A stretch of DNA of 64,000 nucleotides from Calonectria ilicicola (Eukaryota > Ascomycota > Sordariomycetes > Hypocreales > Nectriaceae): positions 930,001 to 994,000 of the forward strand of contig CP085836.1 of NCBI GenBank assembly GCA_020809705.1. Reading direction: 5' to 3'. Each line of letters begins with the position of its first letter. Position 1 is the stretch's first letter. Both the position numbers and the translations under genes were made by a program. This document shows, one piece after another, positions 32,240 through 43,698 of this stretch. The notes under the pieces were generated by a model. The model was not told the DNA's origin and did no database searches. It worked only from the letters and a program-made list of their open reading frames with translations.

Positions 32240-32490
32240 AGGCTTAGCGAGCACCGCGCAGGGATGTGTGCCTGGAAGCCAAGTGGAGTCGATCACTCTA
32301 TCCAATCATATCTCAGGATTATCGATAAATTGTCGGACACCCGCTGATCCACCGCGCAGGGATGTGTGGGGTGTCCGTCGTGCCTGTAAGCCAAGTGGAG
32401 TGGATCACACTATCCAATCATATCTCAGGGTTATCGATAAATTGTCGGACACCCGCTGATCCACCACGCAGGGATGTGTGAGGTGTCCGC
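32240..32490 (+). repeat. Tandem repeat of about 100-115 bp, a little over two copies
   Basis: The unit contains GCGCAGGGATGTGTG, AAGCCAAGTGGAGT, ATCCAATCATATCTCAGG and TTATCGATAAATTGTCGG, then CACCCGCTGATCCACC. Unit starts are at about 32253, 32352 and 32465 (partial). The second and third units carry an extra GGTGTCCG segment. Related TTATCGATAA cores occur at 55895 and 61155 beside dispersed repeats, so the unit probably belongs to a wider family. Confidence 0.75.
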
Positions 32491-32499
32491 CCCCTGTTC

Positions 32500-34880
32500 C
32501 TGATTGGAATGGCGGCCACAGTCTTTGATTGTCAGCGTACTCCGTACTGTGTTGTCCCATCCCGTGTGAGTGATCATTAGACCTACTAAATCGGCTGGTT
32601 ATCAACAAGAGTGTAAGGTGTGACCCTGAAATCTGGCAAAAAATGCACAGCAAATGATGAAGATACTTGACTTAGCACATTCTTTAGCAGGTACCGTTAC
32701 CAGCCCAGCTGGAAGACCGCTAGAGCCCACTAAAATCCACATCGTGCAATTTTAGTTATGTGTTTTGCAACGAGCAAAATTAGCACAAGAATTTGGGATA
32801 ACCATTCCTTTTAGGGGCATCCCGCAGACCCCTGGCGAGTTCAAAAGCTAGTATATCTTTAATTATGCCGTAACATTATTCTATGCATGAATATTATGTC
32901 TTAAATAGGAAAGGTGCCTTTTTTATGTTAAATTTGCCGGATTTCGGGATCACACCCGTTATCTCGAGTTTCGGCAAAAAAAAAAAAAGAAAATGTGCAA
33001 ATTTGGCATAAAATATGATAGAATGGCGCTTGGTCCGATTCGATTCGTGATTGATTAGTATTCTGTCTTTCGTTTCGTGCATAAAATAGCGAGCCATCCA
33101 TTTTGCATCATTCAAATTCATAGAGATCCTTCCAGCAGCTCAGAGGTTCCTCAACCGAGCTCTTCTGTGTGAGCCTGGCGCTGCGCTGCGGGACAGGGAC
33201 ACATCATTTTTGTATGAAGAGCTGGTTGTGCCCTGGGTGGCAGCAATAGTTAGAGGTTTGAAGTATACAAGATACCACCGACACTCACGTTGCGCCTGAT
33301 CGTGCCAACCGCAAAGCTGCGAGCCTCATGCCCGCCCACCGCCAACGCCTCCGGCAGCCCTCCGGGGGCCCTCTCGGGGGGGCCTCGCTGCGCTCGAAAA
33401 CGCCTTGCCTTTATACCTCTTTTACCTCTTTTTCCTTTCCCTCTTCTTTTTATTTTTTTCCTTCAGATTCCATAGAGGGACCTGAAATTTCCCCCCGCGG
33501 AGGGGGAGCGCCCCTCCGGGAGGCCTTGCCGAAGGCTTTCGTCTCCGGCCTCCGACTCCGCACGTGAGTCTTCTGAATGAAAGGCAAACCGGTGAAAGAG
33601 CGGCTAAAAGGTCCAATTGCCGCTGGGTATTTCCAGATTTTTCTTATGCCACCATCACAGGCCTCCCATTAGAAGAAGCAAATCTGGAAGGCGCTCCACT
33701 CACGTGTTCACACCCTCAACAGCTTTGCTTAATGATCTTCTCAGTGAGCCCTTGGAGCGTCCAGAGTCCTAGTGCCAGGCTCCAAGCCGGCCCTTCTCAT
33801 TGGTTGTTCCGCTAGGAAGGAAAAACGGATATAGCCGAGCTTTTACCGGCGCCATAGTGTTGAATCTTCAAGTGTGACATGAAAAAGCCGATACTCTATT
33901 AAAGTCCCTACAATCAATCTATTCCCTTATATATGCTCCTGGAGCTATTCCTTCTGCTTCCGTCACTGTGGCTTGATGTGACGCCCTTGGACTAGCTTGT
34001 CCAAGATCCTAAAAGCGGAGACCTTGTACGTCCTCGCTCCTTTAACATTTAGTTCAACTCCCGGGTAGGTTGGTCTAGAAAGTAAGTCCGTTTCAATAGG
34101 ATATGTGTTAACATTCCAATTAATCCAAGGGCAGGATCACCGGTCACGTACCCGTCCAATACTAGACAAGACCAATCCTCTATACCTTTTTATAACGTCT
34201 TAGAACCTAGAGCATAAAAGGGATGCCGTCACTTCAAATTACTTCGGAGAAGTTCCTTATACCGTCGATGGTATGATAGATACAAGCCGCACACACACAC
34301 ACACACAACCCACCCAGCTTAAGTTGGGATCTGGGCCATATATAAAACGAGAAAACCTTGGTATTAACAGAAGTTAGTACGTGCAATAGCCTCTATTAGT
34401 CTGGGCCAGGAGATATTTATAAAATAAATAAATCAAAATGGCCAAATTAGGGCAAATAATAGTCAATGTCTTTCGGTACGAAAGAGCTCTTTAAGCCAAC
34501 GAAAATGTCTTTCGGTACGAAAGAAGTTCTTAAGCACTCCTTTTTTTCAGCCCACATCTCGAGCCCTCATCCCTGTAAAATGATCCCTGTCGGTATGGCC
34601 CGATTGAGCGAGCATGGCTCGGTTCCGGTTCGCTCCAGGAGAGTTACCCCGTTTGGAACCAAGATAAGCCCTCCAGTTGGCCCGGATTAACCCTGCCCGG
34701 CCTCCGGGACTGGATATAATTCTCCTGCCCTCACTGGACGCAGTGGACGGTATATTGCAATGTATATCGCGCGTGATCTCCACGTGTGTTTCAAAATCTA
34801 CCCCTCGATCGATAGCTAGATCTTACCCTTTTAATTATTAGATTTTGCAATGCACGTGAATCGCACGTGGGCTAGCTTTT
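32500..34880. other. Repeat-rich, gene-less stretch
   Basis: Holds a GC-rich patch (33290-33560) with mirrored CCTCCGGG/CCCGGAGG-type arms, an (AC)n run at 34290-34310, and two copies of ATGTCTTTCGGTACGAAAGA (34464 and 34506). The last is the inverse of the CTTCGTACCGAAAGAC motif in the following repeats. No coding sequence recognised. Confidence 0.5.
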
Positions 34881-34884
34881 GCAA

Positions 34885-35560
34885 TGGCTATTGCAAGCCG
34901 GCGGACGTGCTAACCTTCCAGCTTCGTACCGAAAGACTACTTTGCGCAAGGGAGCCTCCAACTTGCCCGCCCTGCTTGCCCTTCCGGGCTTCCAGCTTCT
35001 AGCCGGCGGACGTGCGCCTTCCCCTGTCTACACCCAAAAATTAGACCCCATATCCCTGTCGCTGACCCCTGTCAATTTCGCTGCCATTGGCTGGATTAAC
35101 GATTTCCCGATTAGTAAGCTAATCTGCGCCTCCTGTTGGTCCGGATTAACCCTTTCCTTTTCACCCCAGAGGTTTGATTTCTCCTGCTAATAGCTACTCT
35201 TATTGGCCCGGACTAATCTAGCTTAGCTGTTACAATTGGATGCAATTCTTACTCTTTTATCCCAATACTACTTAATAATACACGTGGATTACACGTGCGT
35301 TAGCTATTGCAATAGCTATTACAAGCCGGTCTGATTGACTGATTGACTGACCCGGCGGACGTGACAACCTTCTAGCTACGTGCGTTAGCTATTGCAAGCC
35401 GGTCTGACTGACTGACTGACTGACCCGGCGGACGTGACAACCTTCTAGCTTCGTACCGAAAGACTACTTTGTGCAAGGGAGCCGCCAACTTGCCCGCCCG
35501 CCTGCCCGCCCTGCTTCCAGCTTCCAACCGGCGGACGTGCGCCTTCCCCTGTATTGATTA
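34885..35560 (+). repeat. Two copies of a 150-bp unit with a (GACT)n insert
   Basis: The units at about 34880-35030 and 35385-35555 share GCTATTGCAAGCCGG, GGCGGACGTG, AGCTTCGTACCGAAAGACTA, AACTTGCCCGCC and GTGCGCCTTCCCCTGT in the same order. The second unit carries (GACT)n and is preceded by another partial unit. The pattern looks like a non-autonomous element or fragments of one. I found no target-site duplication. Confidence 0.6.
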
Positions 35561-35977
35561 TTTATTAGAGTATTAAAAATAGCCCCTTTTTGTCTTCTGT
35601 TTGAGGGATGAAATCAAGCACCGTTACAGGCTCGATTGATTGATTGATTCATCCTACACAGTTTTGACCACGTGATCATCACGGCTATGCCTGGTTAGGT
35701 AGGGCTCCACCGGCAGCCAAAGAGAACTCGGCTAAACACCGGGCCAGCCCACTCCACCCTTCCCTTCGCACTACAACCTCTACTTACATTGATTTTGGTA
35801 GGTCTTCGTTTCTTGTGGTTTTCCTTTTTGCTCTGCATGTGATAGGTGCCCGCGGTTTCTCCGCTCAATGGAGAAATACCTACTGTTATAGGCTTCCTTA
35901 GTGCTGAGTGCTCTTGGTGTTTCGGCTGTAGGTGGTAAATCGAGTCACGTGACCGACAAAGGTCTTGGTTTGGCCAA

Positions 35978-37135
35978 TTATCCCTTTGAGTGCTGGGTAG
36001 CTGCACTTGGGTCACGAACAGGGGGGTCTAGCCAATTAAAGAGCGTCAAATTGAAGGTATATCCTTTCCCACCTAATATAGGCTATGATATAAGTCCCAA
36101 CAATTTCCGGATCTACATAATGCTACATTGCACTGTTGACAACGATATCGTGACTGCGGCCCCGGGCTATTCCAACTGACCCGAACTTACGGCCCGGCTA
36201 GTGCCAAAGCCACCGAAGGAAATAGCCTTTTTGGGCTACAACCCACGATTTAAAGCCGGTTGGAATAGGTTTATTTTTGACGGTTGTTGTCTCTTTAGAT
36301 CTTGCTAGGAAGCGGGCCATAGCCTCATCCACAGCAATATTCGTGCCTGGGTTATAGAATTGAGTAGACACTTGCTGTAGAAGGCCAGACCATTCATCAA
36401 CCCGGCCAAAGGTCCGGCTGTATGCCTTATCCGGTGAGGCTACCCGTATTGTTGTGTGATCAAATATTCGTAGGTGCCGTGATAAGAGCTGAAACCGGTC
36501 ATAAGACATCCACTTAGTAATTGGATGACTAGCACATTGATCCTTGGGCTGGGAAACCTTCCAATAGTCTTTGATCCGGTCTTCCCTAGTTATTCGCATA
36601 TAAATTATGATTGCAAGCCATGTATAGATTTCTTCCACAGAGGTCGGCTTCCATGTTAATAGCCGTGCCCAAGGCTGTTGTTTATCGTGGCTTTTAGCCT
36701 CCTCAAGCAAATGACTAACCCAGCTGTTGGTATATTGGACCCAGCTTTCCACTGAGGAAATAGGGATAAATTTCTGGAATAACAATACCGGCTCTTGAGG
36801 CAGCTCTTCTAATTTAGGGGCCCGGGCCGGCAGGTCAATTGGCTCAAAGGCATAGCCGCGGTCAGTGGTCGGCGCCTTCGTTGGCCGGTAGGTGTTATCC
36901 TCAGGGCGTTCGCGGCGGCAGTCATCAAGAGAGATAAAATTGTCATCGTCATACACGTTGATAGCCTCGTTGGAGGGCTGTTGAGACTCCATTGTTAATT
37001 AAAAAATTAATTACATAGTAAATTGAGTGGCATTGATTCCGGAAGTCAATGATGTCACTCGAGGTCACCTTGCTTTTGCTGGGGTCATGTGGGGCGGGGT
37101 ACGCAGGTGCAGCTACCCAGCACTCAAAGGGATAA
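35978..37135. mobile_element. Internally deleted piggyBac-like element with terminal inverted repeats
   Basis: A perfect 29-bp inverted repeat bounds the unit: 35978-36006 (TTATCCCTTTGAGTGC...) and its reverse complement at 37107-37135. Between them lies the N-terminal part of a piggyBac-type transposase on the minus strand. CCCTTT-type ends next to TTA are compatible with piggyBac termini, though the expected TTAA duplication is not intact. At 1.16 kb it is far shorter than an autonomous element, so it must have lost the transposase 3' half. Confidence 0.8.
36198..36992 (-). pseudogene. PiggyBac-type transposase, C-terminally truncated
   Basis: An ATG ORF of 264 residues. It contains the family pattern (TSVEEIYTWLAIIIYMRI, WMSYDRFQLLSRHLRIFD) and the first catalytic block NIAVDEAMARF (Asp222), followed by RSKETTTVKNKPIPTGFK and KGYFLRWLWH, where a stop ends it. 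Family members are about 550-650 residues. The second and third catalytic aspartates and the Cys-rich tail are absent, so it cannot transpose by itself. The ORF is otherwise clean, suggesting recent loss or maintenance as a non-autonomous copy. Confidence 0.8.
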
Positions 37136-37496
37136 ACCATGCCTTGTGTGACGTGGCATTCAAAAATTGACTCACCGCTCGGTGCAGCATCCAACAATTG
37201 GTCCCAAATGACCATTTAAGAGCCTGGTCTTGTCAACCTATTATATTACCCAATTGGAACTGCTTACAGACTCTTTTCGAGTCCGAAACCAACCTGAGGA
37301 CTCAACCTCTGACCCTGATTAGATGCTGGTTCGTGCATTTGACAGCGCTCCTTTCACCATATTGTGTCGTGCTCAGGCATGATGTTTCTCCCACGCTCTC
37401 TCTTCTCAAAAAGTATCACGCGACACTTTTTTTATACTAAAACTAAGTCATATTTCTTTAGGCATTCGGACTCGTGTTGCCTTTACTATTGCGCTC

Positions 37497-39857
37497 ATGT
37501 CAAACGCAGGGGCAAGGACAACCCGGAATGTTGGCTCTCTCATCAAAAAGACAACGGAGGGCATAACTAATTGGCAAAACCATGACCTCAAAGCCCTTAT
37601 GCATCGAGTTTTCCCCTGCCACGAGGAACTCGTTCTCGTACTGCCTAATGGCAGGTGGGAACTCAAAGGAGCAAAAGAGATGTGGAACTGCGCCAATTTG
37701 CTTGAAAAGAAGAGTAAGGATATTAAGCTCGAGTTTGTTATACGGTTGCTTCGTATATTGGCTTCATTAATTTGGATTGTACAAGACGCCGTGGGCCATC
37801 ATGGGGGATGGCAAAGGCACTCGAGTAGTCCAGAATATCGATATTTTCGCCGTGTTAGCTTCATCCATAAAATAGTGAGCCGTTCACTACCCGATACTCA
37901 GGGGCTTTATACCATTTTCGCTTGTAAGCCAAAATATGAACCTGTTCGGATCGAACTGATTGTAATAGTTTCCAATGATATATCGTCCGAACTGTCCAAG
38001 ATGTCTGCCTCGATTCAACAAGATACCGCCGGCGTCGCAGTTCAAAGTATCCGTCCCATTTTGAAGAGATTGGGGGATAGCTGTGTCGTGATTAATCTCC
38101 CCTTTTTCATTCGACATCACAGGTAAGTATTGATCTACTTTATCTGTGGGAGGGCTCTTGACCAGATCCGACTTTTCGGTTTAGTTATAGACAAGAGCTT
38201 CAAAATTTGGAGCTCTGGCAGGATTCTGAGCTATGGGTGAATTCACCTACTATAACAATCGGTGCTCTCCGACAACACACAACGGTCATTGTAATCCCGA
38301 ATAGTCCGCATCCGTTGCCGAACAAGACCGGGAAACGCAAATATGATTCTTGCATGAATTGTCAGACAGATAAAGTACCAACTGTAGCCCCGGAATTTCT
38401 ATTTCAATGCGGCTAATTTTCTGTAGAAAAAATGCGAACCTGTTTCGCCAGATGACCACCAGTGCAAACGTTGCGTTAAAAAAAGGCTGGCATGTATTTT
38501 CGAGCTAGTTGAAAGTTCAGACGAGGATATGTCCATAGATCGTCATACAGGTAAGTACCATAGCATCTAGCGATACCAAATCCAAGAATCTCGATAACGT
38601 TTTATTCAAAGACCCTATCCAAGCCTGCGGAGATGCCGCCGACTTTCCACCTGCTCCACCCGATGGGATAAACGGCAACCCGCAGCATACACCCTGTATC
38701 CCCCCCCCGTTGACCCAGCCAACTCTGGAGTTATTCGCACCGATTACCTACAAGCAAAACCAAGGGCGAAACATTGATTTGCCCTATGTTGGAAATGACG
38801 GCCATCTGAGCTCGTCGATTGATATACGCCAACATTGCCCTCATAGTCCCGAGCCAGCTTTCTCGATTGCCTCTACATCATTCAACTTAAATCCGGCCGT
38901 CCCTGGTTTCATTCCTTCAAATGCCCAACGTTTTGATCAATCTCGTACCACGAACTCTATCCAGACACCTCTCTGGATGGCAAATGGAGATACGCAGGGA
39001 GTTCGTACTCAAGGGATCTTGGAGAATAAGAATCCTTCTAAAAACACTAGCGAAATTATATCCGAAGCTCCTACTTCAAATGCTGACGAGGGAAATATGT
39101 CTAAAGGTCCTTGTTTGGCGGCTAGCGAGTACAATATACCTCAAGAGTCAATCCTGAATTCCAACACAAGACTCTCCCAAGAGGAAAACATGCGCGGGGA
39201 CACTGCGCTAAATGCCACAGAGGATGCCCCTAATTATATCAGTGAAAGTACATGTGGGAGCTCCAGTTCATATTATCAGGGACGACGCTCTGAGGATATT
39301 GACCCAATGGCCAAAGAGATGTATGATACCTTTTGTGTTGGCAACTTCAACATTTCAAGAACTCTACAAAAGTTGATCCACCCATTCATAAAAGGTCTAT
39401 ATCAATATGATCCCGTTCGAGCTATAACCGAGGAGAATAAAACAGTACATACATACACGCTAAGAGATGATATACGCCTCCCAATCGTTGAACAAGTCAT
39501 AAAAAATATGGTTGGTAATGGCCGAAATTTTTTCTTATTGAAACCAAGCTAACCCAACCCGTTCAGAGATCTCAGAAAGTGCTTTGCCCATATGACAACA
39601 CTGATACATATTCTCGGGTCGTGTATATTGAGAGCGGTTCTTTTAAGCCCGAGCCCGAAATGGATCAAGTGATCATGTTTTTGATGCCAACAGCTCGCGA
39701 AGTCGAGTTAAAAAGAGATGGCCAAGATGAATGTTTGCCGCGCATCATTCTACAGCCTAAATTAGCATTTGTGATACGGCCAGGCGTTTCCCTCTCTATA
39801 ATATCTCACCCTATCTCATTCATATCAATTGGAATAAAGAAGATTAGCGATGCTTAG
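37497..39857 (+). CDS. Five-exon protein with an internal Zn(2)Cys(6) cluster
   Basis: Exons 37497-38122, 38185-38374, 38427-38550, 38612-39510 and 39567-39857 close in phase, giving about 709 residues. Donors are GTAAGT, GTACCA, GTAAGT and GTTGGT. The N-terminal 210 residues are a helical domain I do not recognise (TRNVGSLIKKTTEGITNW, FVIRLLRILASLIWIVQDA). A fungal zinc cluster follows at Cys265, 268, 275, 285, 288 and 295 (CX2CX6CX9CX2CX6C). It is split by intron 2 between QTDK and KKC, so it is visible only after splicing. The rest is Ser/Asn/Pro-rich, then a compact C-terminal part (VVYIESGSFKPEPEMDQVIM). An internal zinc cluster is unusual, since most are N-terminal. Probably a nuclear regulator, with the N-terminal domain as a sensing or interaction part. 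Confidence 0.7.
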
Positions 39858-40694
39858 AAACTGCGGGCCAGGTGTCGACGCTACAGCTCGTTGGTTGGAT
39901 CGGTATAAGAACTAGATTGGTGGTCAGACCATGGATAGCAATAGGGGTTGAGTGCGGTCTAACTTGGAGGCGTCTGATCTCGAGTCGGGGTTCGAGTTTG
40001 GCTTTGATCACTAGAACCATTATTGCTCGAGGATCCCTGAGAATTGTCGGGCATTGTGTGGTGCGGCTTGTTTGAATGTAGTGTAAAGCGCTTCAGAGTT
40101 TCAAGGCGATTATCGGGAATTAACGAGTAATCCCCTAATTGCAAGTATATTTGTCAATGTCCAGAGGTCTCGAGGAATTGTATGGATATCCGAACTGACC
40201 GAGGTGAGCAAGGAGAAGAAATTTATTTACACCTACAACTCCGCCTTACCACCCATCAAGAAGAACATCCCGGTGGCTCATGCAGGTCAGCTCTGTTGGT
40301 TAGCCATTGAGACGCGGGATGTGTACAGCTGGCACTGCCTTGACATCGCTTGTCTGCATGCGGTCTACTTCATTGGCTTCGCGCAGGCGGAGAAGGTCGC
40401 ATCTTTGGCCGGCATCATGCAAACGTATCCACACTGACCGTGTGTCTGTATAGAATCAGCTATCGCTTCTAAGGAACAATCTACGACTATCAAGACTTGA
40501 ACTCTTTATTATCCGTCAAAAATAAATGACATTAAAAATGATACGTAAAGATCATCATCTATCGAAAATAGAACAAGATTCCTCCAACCCGACTCACGTT
40601 TGTCCATCAAGTTGGGTTTACAGCATACACACAAATTATCCAAAACGTTGTAGTAGCGGGTTGGTGAGAATATGAGAAATCACTCAATAAAACC
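39858..40694. other. Intergenic with one unsupported frame
   Basis: A plus-strand frame at 40204-40437 (IPVAHAGQLCWLAIETRDVY...) looks protein-like but lacks an ATG and begins at a donor-like GTGAGC. It may be a decayed exon. Nothing else seen. Confidence 0.3.
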
Positions 40695-41198
40695 ATGACT
40701 TTACTAAAAGAAGATCTCATCAATCGCATGGCTGGATTAACGGTGCTGGGCCTACACAGAAGGCTTCGTCGGAGAATGATTGTGCATCAATACTCATTAG
40801 CCTCACCTGGGTATACTCAGAACTTCGCCCAAAGCGGAAACAGCGTCGCTATCGTGCATATCCTGAATTTCGCCCAAAGCGGAAACAGCGTCCCTCTCGT
40901 GCATATCCTGAATTTCGCCCAAAGCGGAAACAGCGTCCCTCTCGTGCATATCCTGAATTTCGCCCAAAGCGGAAACAGCGTCGCTATCGTGCATATCCTG
41001 AATTTCGCCCAAAGCGGAAACAACGTCCCTCTCGTGCATATCCTGAATTTCGCCCAAAGCGGAAACAACGTCCCTCTCGTGCATATCCTGAATTTCGCCC
41101 AAAGCGGAAACAGGGTCATCACGCACGTCCTTGATGAACACGTGCGTTGTCATGTGCTCAGCGATGCAAAACTGTTGTGGGATCACGTGTTTAGTTAG
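40695..41198 (+). CDS. Possible repeat protein built on a 15-residue minisatellite
   Basis: An ATG ORF of 167 codons whose centre is six and a half repeats of NFAQSGNSVPLVHIL. Because the DNA unit is 45 bp, the frame is kept on both strands; a minus-strand frame repeats ALGEIQDMHERDVVS. No flanking domain or splice evidence favours either strand, so it may be non-coding. If translated, the product would be a regular short-repeat protein. Confidence 0.25.
   Translation: MTLLKEDLINRMAGLTVLGLHRRLRRRMIVHQYSLASPGYTQNFAQSGNSVAIVHILNFAQSGNSVPLVHILNFAQSGNSVPLVHILNFAQSGNSVAIVHILNFAQSGNNVPLVHILNFAQSGNNVPLVHILNFAQSGNRVITHVLDEHVRCHVLSDAKLLWDHVFS
40821..41115. repeat. 45-bp minisatellite, about 6.5 units
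   Basis: Units (AATTTCGCCCAAAGCGGAAA + CAGCGTC + CCTCTCGTGCATATCCTG) are nearly identical. Differences are confined to a few sites: GCTATC versus CCTCTC, and CAGCG versus CAACG. The variant order (A,B,B,A,C,C,partial) indicates unit-level duplication. Confidence 0.95.
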
Positions 41199-41278
41199 GA
41201 GGGGCTGACTGGTATTCCAAGGCTTTCCAGAGAGTGACGGAGTCTTCCATCAACATTCAGACTATTGATCTCAGCCCC

Positions 41279-42068
41279 ATGGCGACTACAGAGCCTCTAA
41301 AATCGCTACTTTATGAATATGACCTCCAACGGGATGGATTCACCTACATAAAAGATCCCGATTGCGGCATTTGTGTGGAAGAAATGATAACAAATAGAAT
41401 CGCACCGGCTTCAGAGCCTGGGCTTGACTTTTTCCAAGCCAACGTCCTCGACGATCCGGTACGCACAATCACTTTCAACTTTATACTTAGTCTGACTTAT
41501 TTCAGATATTGGTGAACAAGCTCAAAGCGTTCTTTCCGAATGGATTTGGCCTTGGGGCCTACAGGTTCATTGGGCGTATAGAAGGAAACCATGCCTTTGG
41601 AAAAAACCCTCCTTCCATTGTTAATAACAGGAGTGAGTGTATCGTCATTCACTTTTGGCAAGAAGACTCAAAGATGAAAATCTGGCGATATTCACATCTC
41701 GCTCCTAAGTTAAACATCACTGAATCTGATTTCAAGCTCTGGTCTGCATCTGATGAGGAACTGCAGACGTATACAAGTGCTATTGACGTGGCATTTGAAC
41801 AAGGCGGGTGGTAAGATTCCCCTTTTATTTGGTAATCGCATCCACTGACACATGCGGTAGTTGCATTCGTGATGCGCGCACCTTTGCGCGAGTTATTGAT
41901 GGTCGAAGTGTCACTTTCGTAATGTTTGAGAAAGACGCCTTTTCCAAACGGTCCAGTCCAATGCAGCTTTTGCCATCACTCAAAGGAAAGGTTGACCAAA
42001 TGATTGAGGATATGAATAAGAAACTGCCGTGGTTTAACATGAATGTAACATACTGTCACACACCGTAG
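41279..42068 (+). CDS. Three-exon gene of unknown function
   Basis: Exons 41279-41458, 41506-41810 and 41861-42068 close in phase, giving 230 residues. Introns are 47 and 50 bp (GTACGC..TTCAG; GTAAGA..GTAG). The product starts MATTEPLKSLLYEYDL. It includes a Cys pair (DPDCGIC), GYRFIGRIEGNHAF-like sequence, an aromatic/charged part (IVIHFWQEDSKMKIWRY) and a CC pair at the last junction. It has no signal peptide or membrane segment. I do not recognise the family. The intact frame across two introns is good evidence of a real gene. Confidence 0.6.
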
Positions 42069-42289
42069 ATAGCCTCAATAGCCTAGACCGAACAACACAG
42101 TAACGGCAAGATCAAAGACCGGCCCCGGGCTGCACACAATCCGAAATCACATACAAATACCGTCAAAAACGGTGACCGGCTTATCTGACCGTTACAGCCA
42201 CAGCTAGAGGCCGTCGCCGGCCGTATCAGATAACGGTAACCAAGACTGCCAAGCTGCGAATAGCTTCAACCTTAGATAGGAAGTCCCGG

Positions 42290-42310
42290 GCTGCAGCTAG
42301 CAGCTGCAGC
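42290..42310. repeat. Short perfect hairpin
   Basis: Nine-base arms GCTGCAGCT / AGCTGCAGC around an AGC loop. It lies between two convergent genes, so it could contribute to 3'-end structure. That is inference. Confidence 0.5.
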
Positions 42311-42426
42311 TATAAGAGACCTAGCTAGATCCCCTCTATAGTGAGAAATCAAGAGCATCAATTTCCAACTCAATGGGCAAGGAGCGGTAGCTATCTATTG
42401 ATACATACACTTCATGATTACTCGCA

Positions 42427-43422
42427 TTATGGACGCGGAAGTTGTGGACCTGGGCCTTCGTGAAGTGGCGTGATCGTATTCTCTTGAAAGAATCCAGGAT
42501 AAACCAGTGTAGCTCCATCGTTGGTGTTAGCGTCCCAGATATTTGGGTTAGAAAGATCATTCGCTTGTCCCTGGCCAAAGGATGGCCCAAGAATTTCCAT
42601 CAAAACTGTTTCATCGGATATACCTTTTCCAGGGTATGCGATCAGTTAACCAGATCCAGATCTCGTTCTCGATAAACATACCATATGAGATGTTTGAGGA
42701 AGGCATATTAGTCTCCAGGGGTTGATCCAGTCTTGGCCTCTTGTGCTTCCCACCACGCATATTTTTTAAGAGCTGCTCCTTTGAATGCCGACGGAGCTGC
42801 TCACGACGCTCTTTCATGTAAAATTCCTGTACCTCCGCTTTTCCTTTCTTCCTTTCAGGACACTCATGTTTGAGAAACAAGCTTACACGCCTCAAGATCC
42901 CCTTACAATACACGCATCTCTCGAAGCATTCCACATCTATTTTTCGTCATTAATCAATTTCTAATTAGATGAGTGATAATACGCACGTATTTGGTAGTGG
43001 TCAAGTAGAGCCTGAAATCCTTTATAGGGTTCACCTCGTCCCCTCCCCCCTTCATCACCCTTTGAGCATCCCCCATAAGGACATTCCAGAGAATTTTTAT
43101 CGTCATTTTCGTTATCGCCGCCATGATTGGAATGGTCATCTGTCAAACACGAATTGGAGTCTTCCTCATCATCCTGGTGTTGTTGAGCGGCAGCTAGTCT
43201 TGCGAGCAACATGCTGGATTCCAACTAAACAGGGTGAGTAATAATTCATGACAAAATCCGGATAGGGGATCGACCACTGACTTGATATTTGGCCACATGC
43301 TGCCGGAGAGCACCATCATCATCAAATTGCTTGAAGCAAATGTGACATTGATTCGCTTCCTTCCTTCGCTTCCTCTTTGTTGTTTTCCCACTAGATATAT
43401 TCTGTTCATATGCGATAAACAT
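42427..43422 (-). CDS. C2H2-type zinc-finger protein, four exons
   Basis: Exons 43422-43282, 43224-42987, 42936-42682 and 42623-42427 close in phase, giving 276 residues. Introns are 50-58 bp (GTCAGT, GTGCGT, GTATGT donors). After a basic KTTKRKRRK stretch there are three Cys/His clusters. The first is CHICFKQFDDDGALRQH, where the final histidine is replaced. The second is CPYGGC..LLDHYQIH, whose HX3H is completed only by splicing exons 2 and 3. The third is CVYC..FLKHEC (C2HC). Between them is an acidic Asn/Asp region. The C-terminus is Pro/Asp-rich (LVYPGFFQENTITPLHEG). This layout fits fungal C2H2 transcription factors. The start is the first ATG after an in-frame stop. Confidence 0.65.
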
Positions 43423-43698
43423 CCTGTTCACTCAATGTGACGCCGTTTTTTGTTTTTTTGTGTTGTTTTTTTTTCAAGAGGATGAAAAAGGAGGCATGTT
43501 GGACTGGCCACAGCAACGGAAAGGTGGGGTTGCTTTGGAGGTCGTGTGGGTCCACGTATAAGTTGTAATTGGTTGACTGTGCCAAGTGGATCTGTCTGAA
43601 AGATATAAAGCACCTGAGTGCACTGTGTGTGGTAAACGATCCTCACCTCAACCAAACACGGCAGTCACATTTCTTTAGACACTACGAACGACACAAAA

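Noticed and set aside
32240..32490. Possible CRISPR array
   Set aside because: Repeats are long, only two to three in number, without spacers of regular size, and the genome is fungal.
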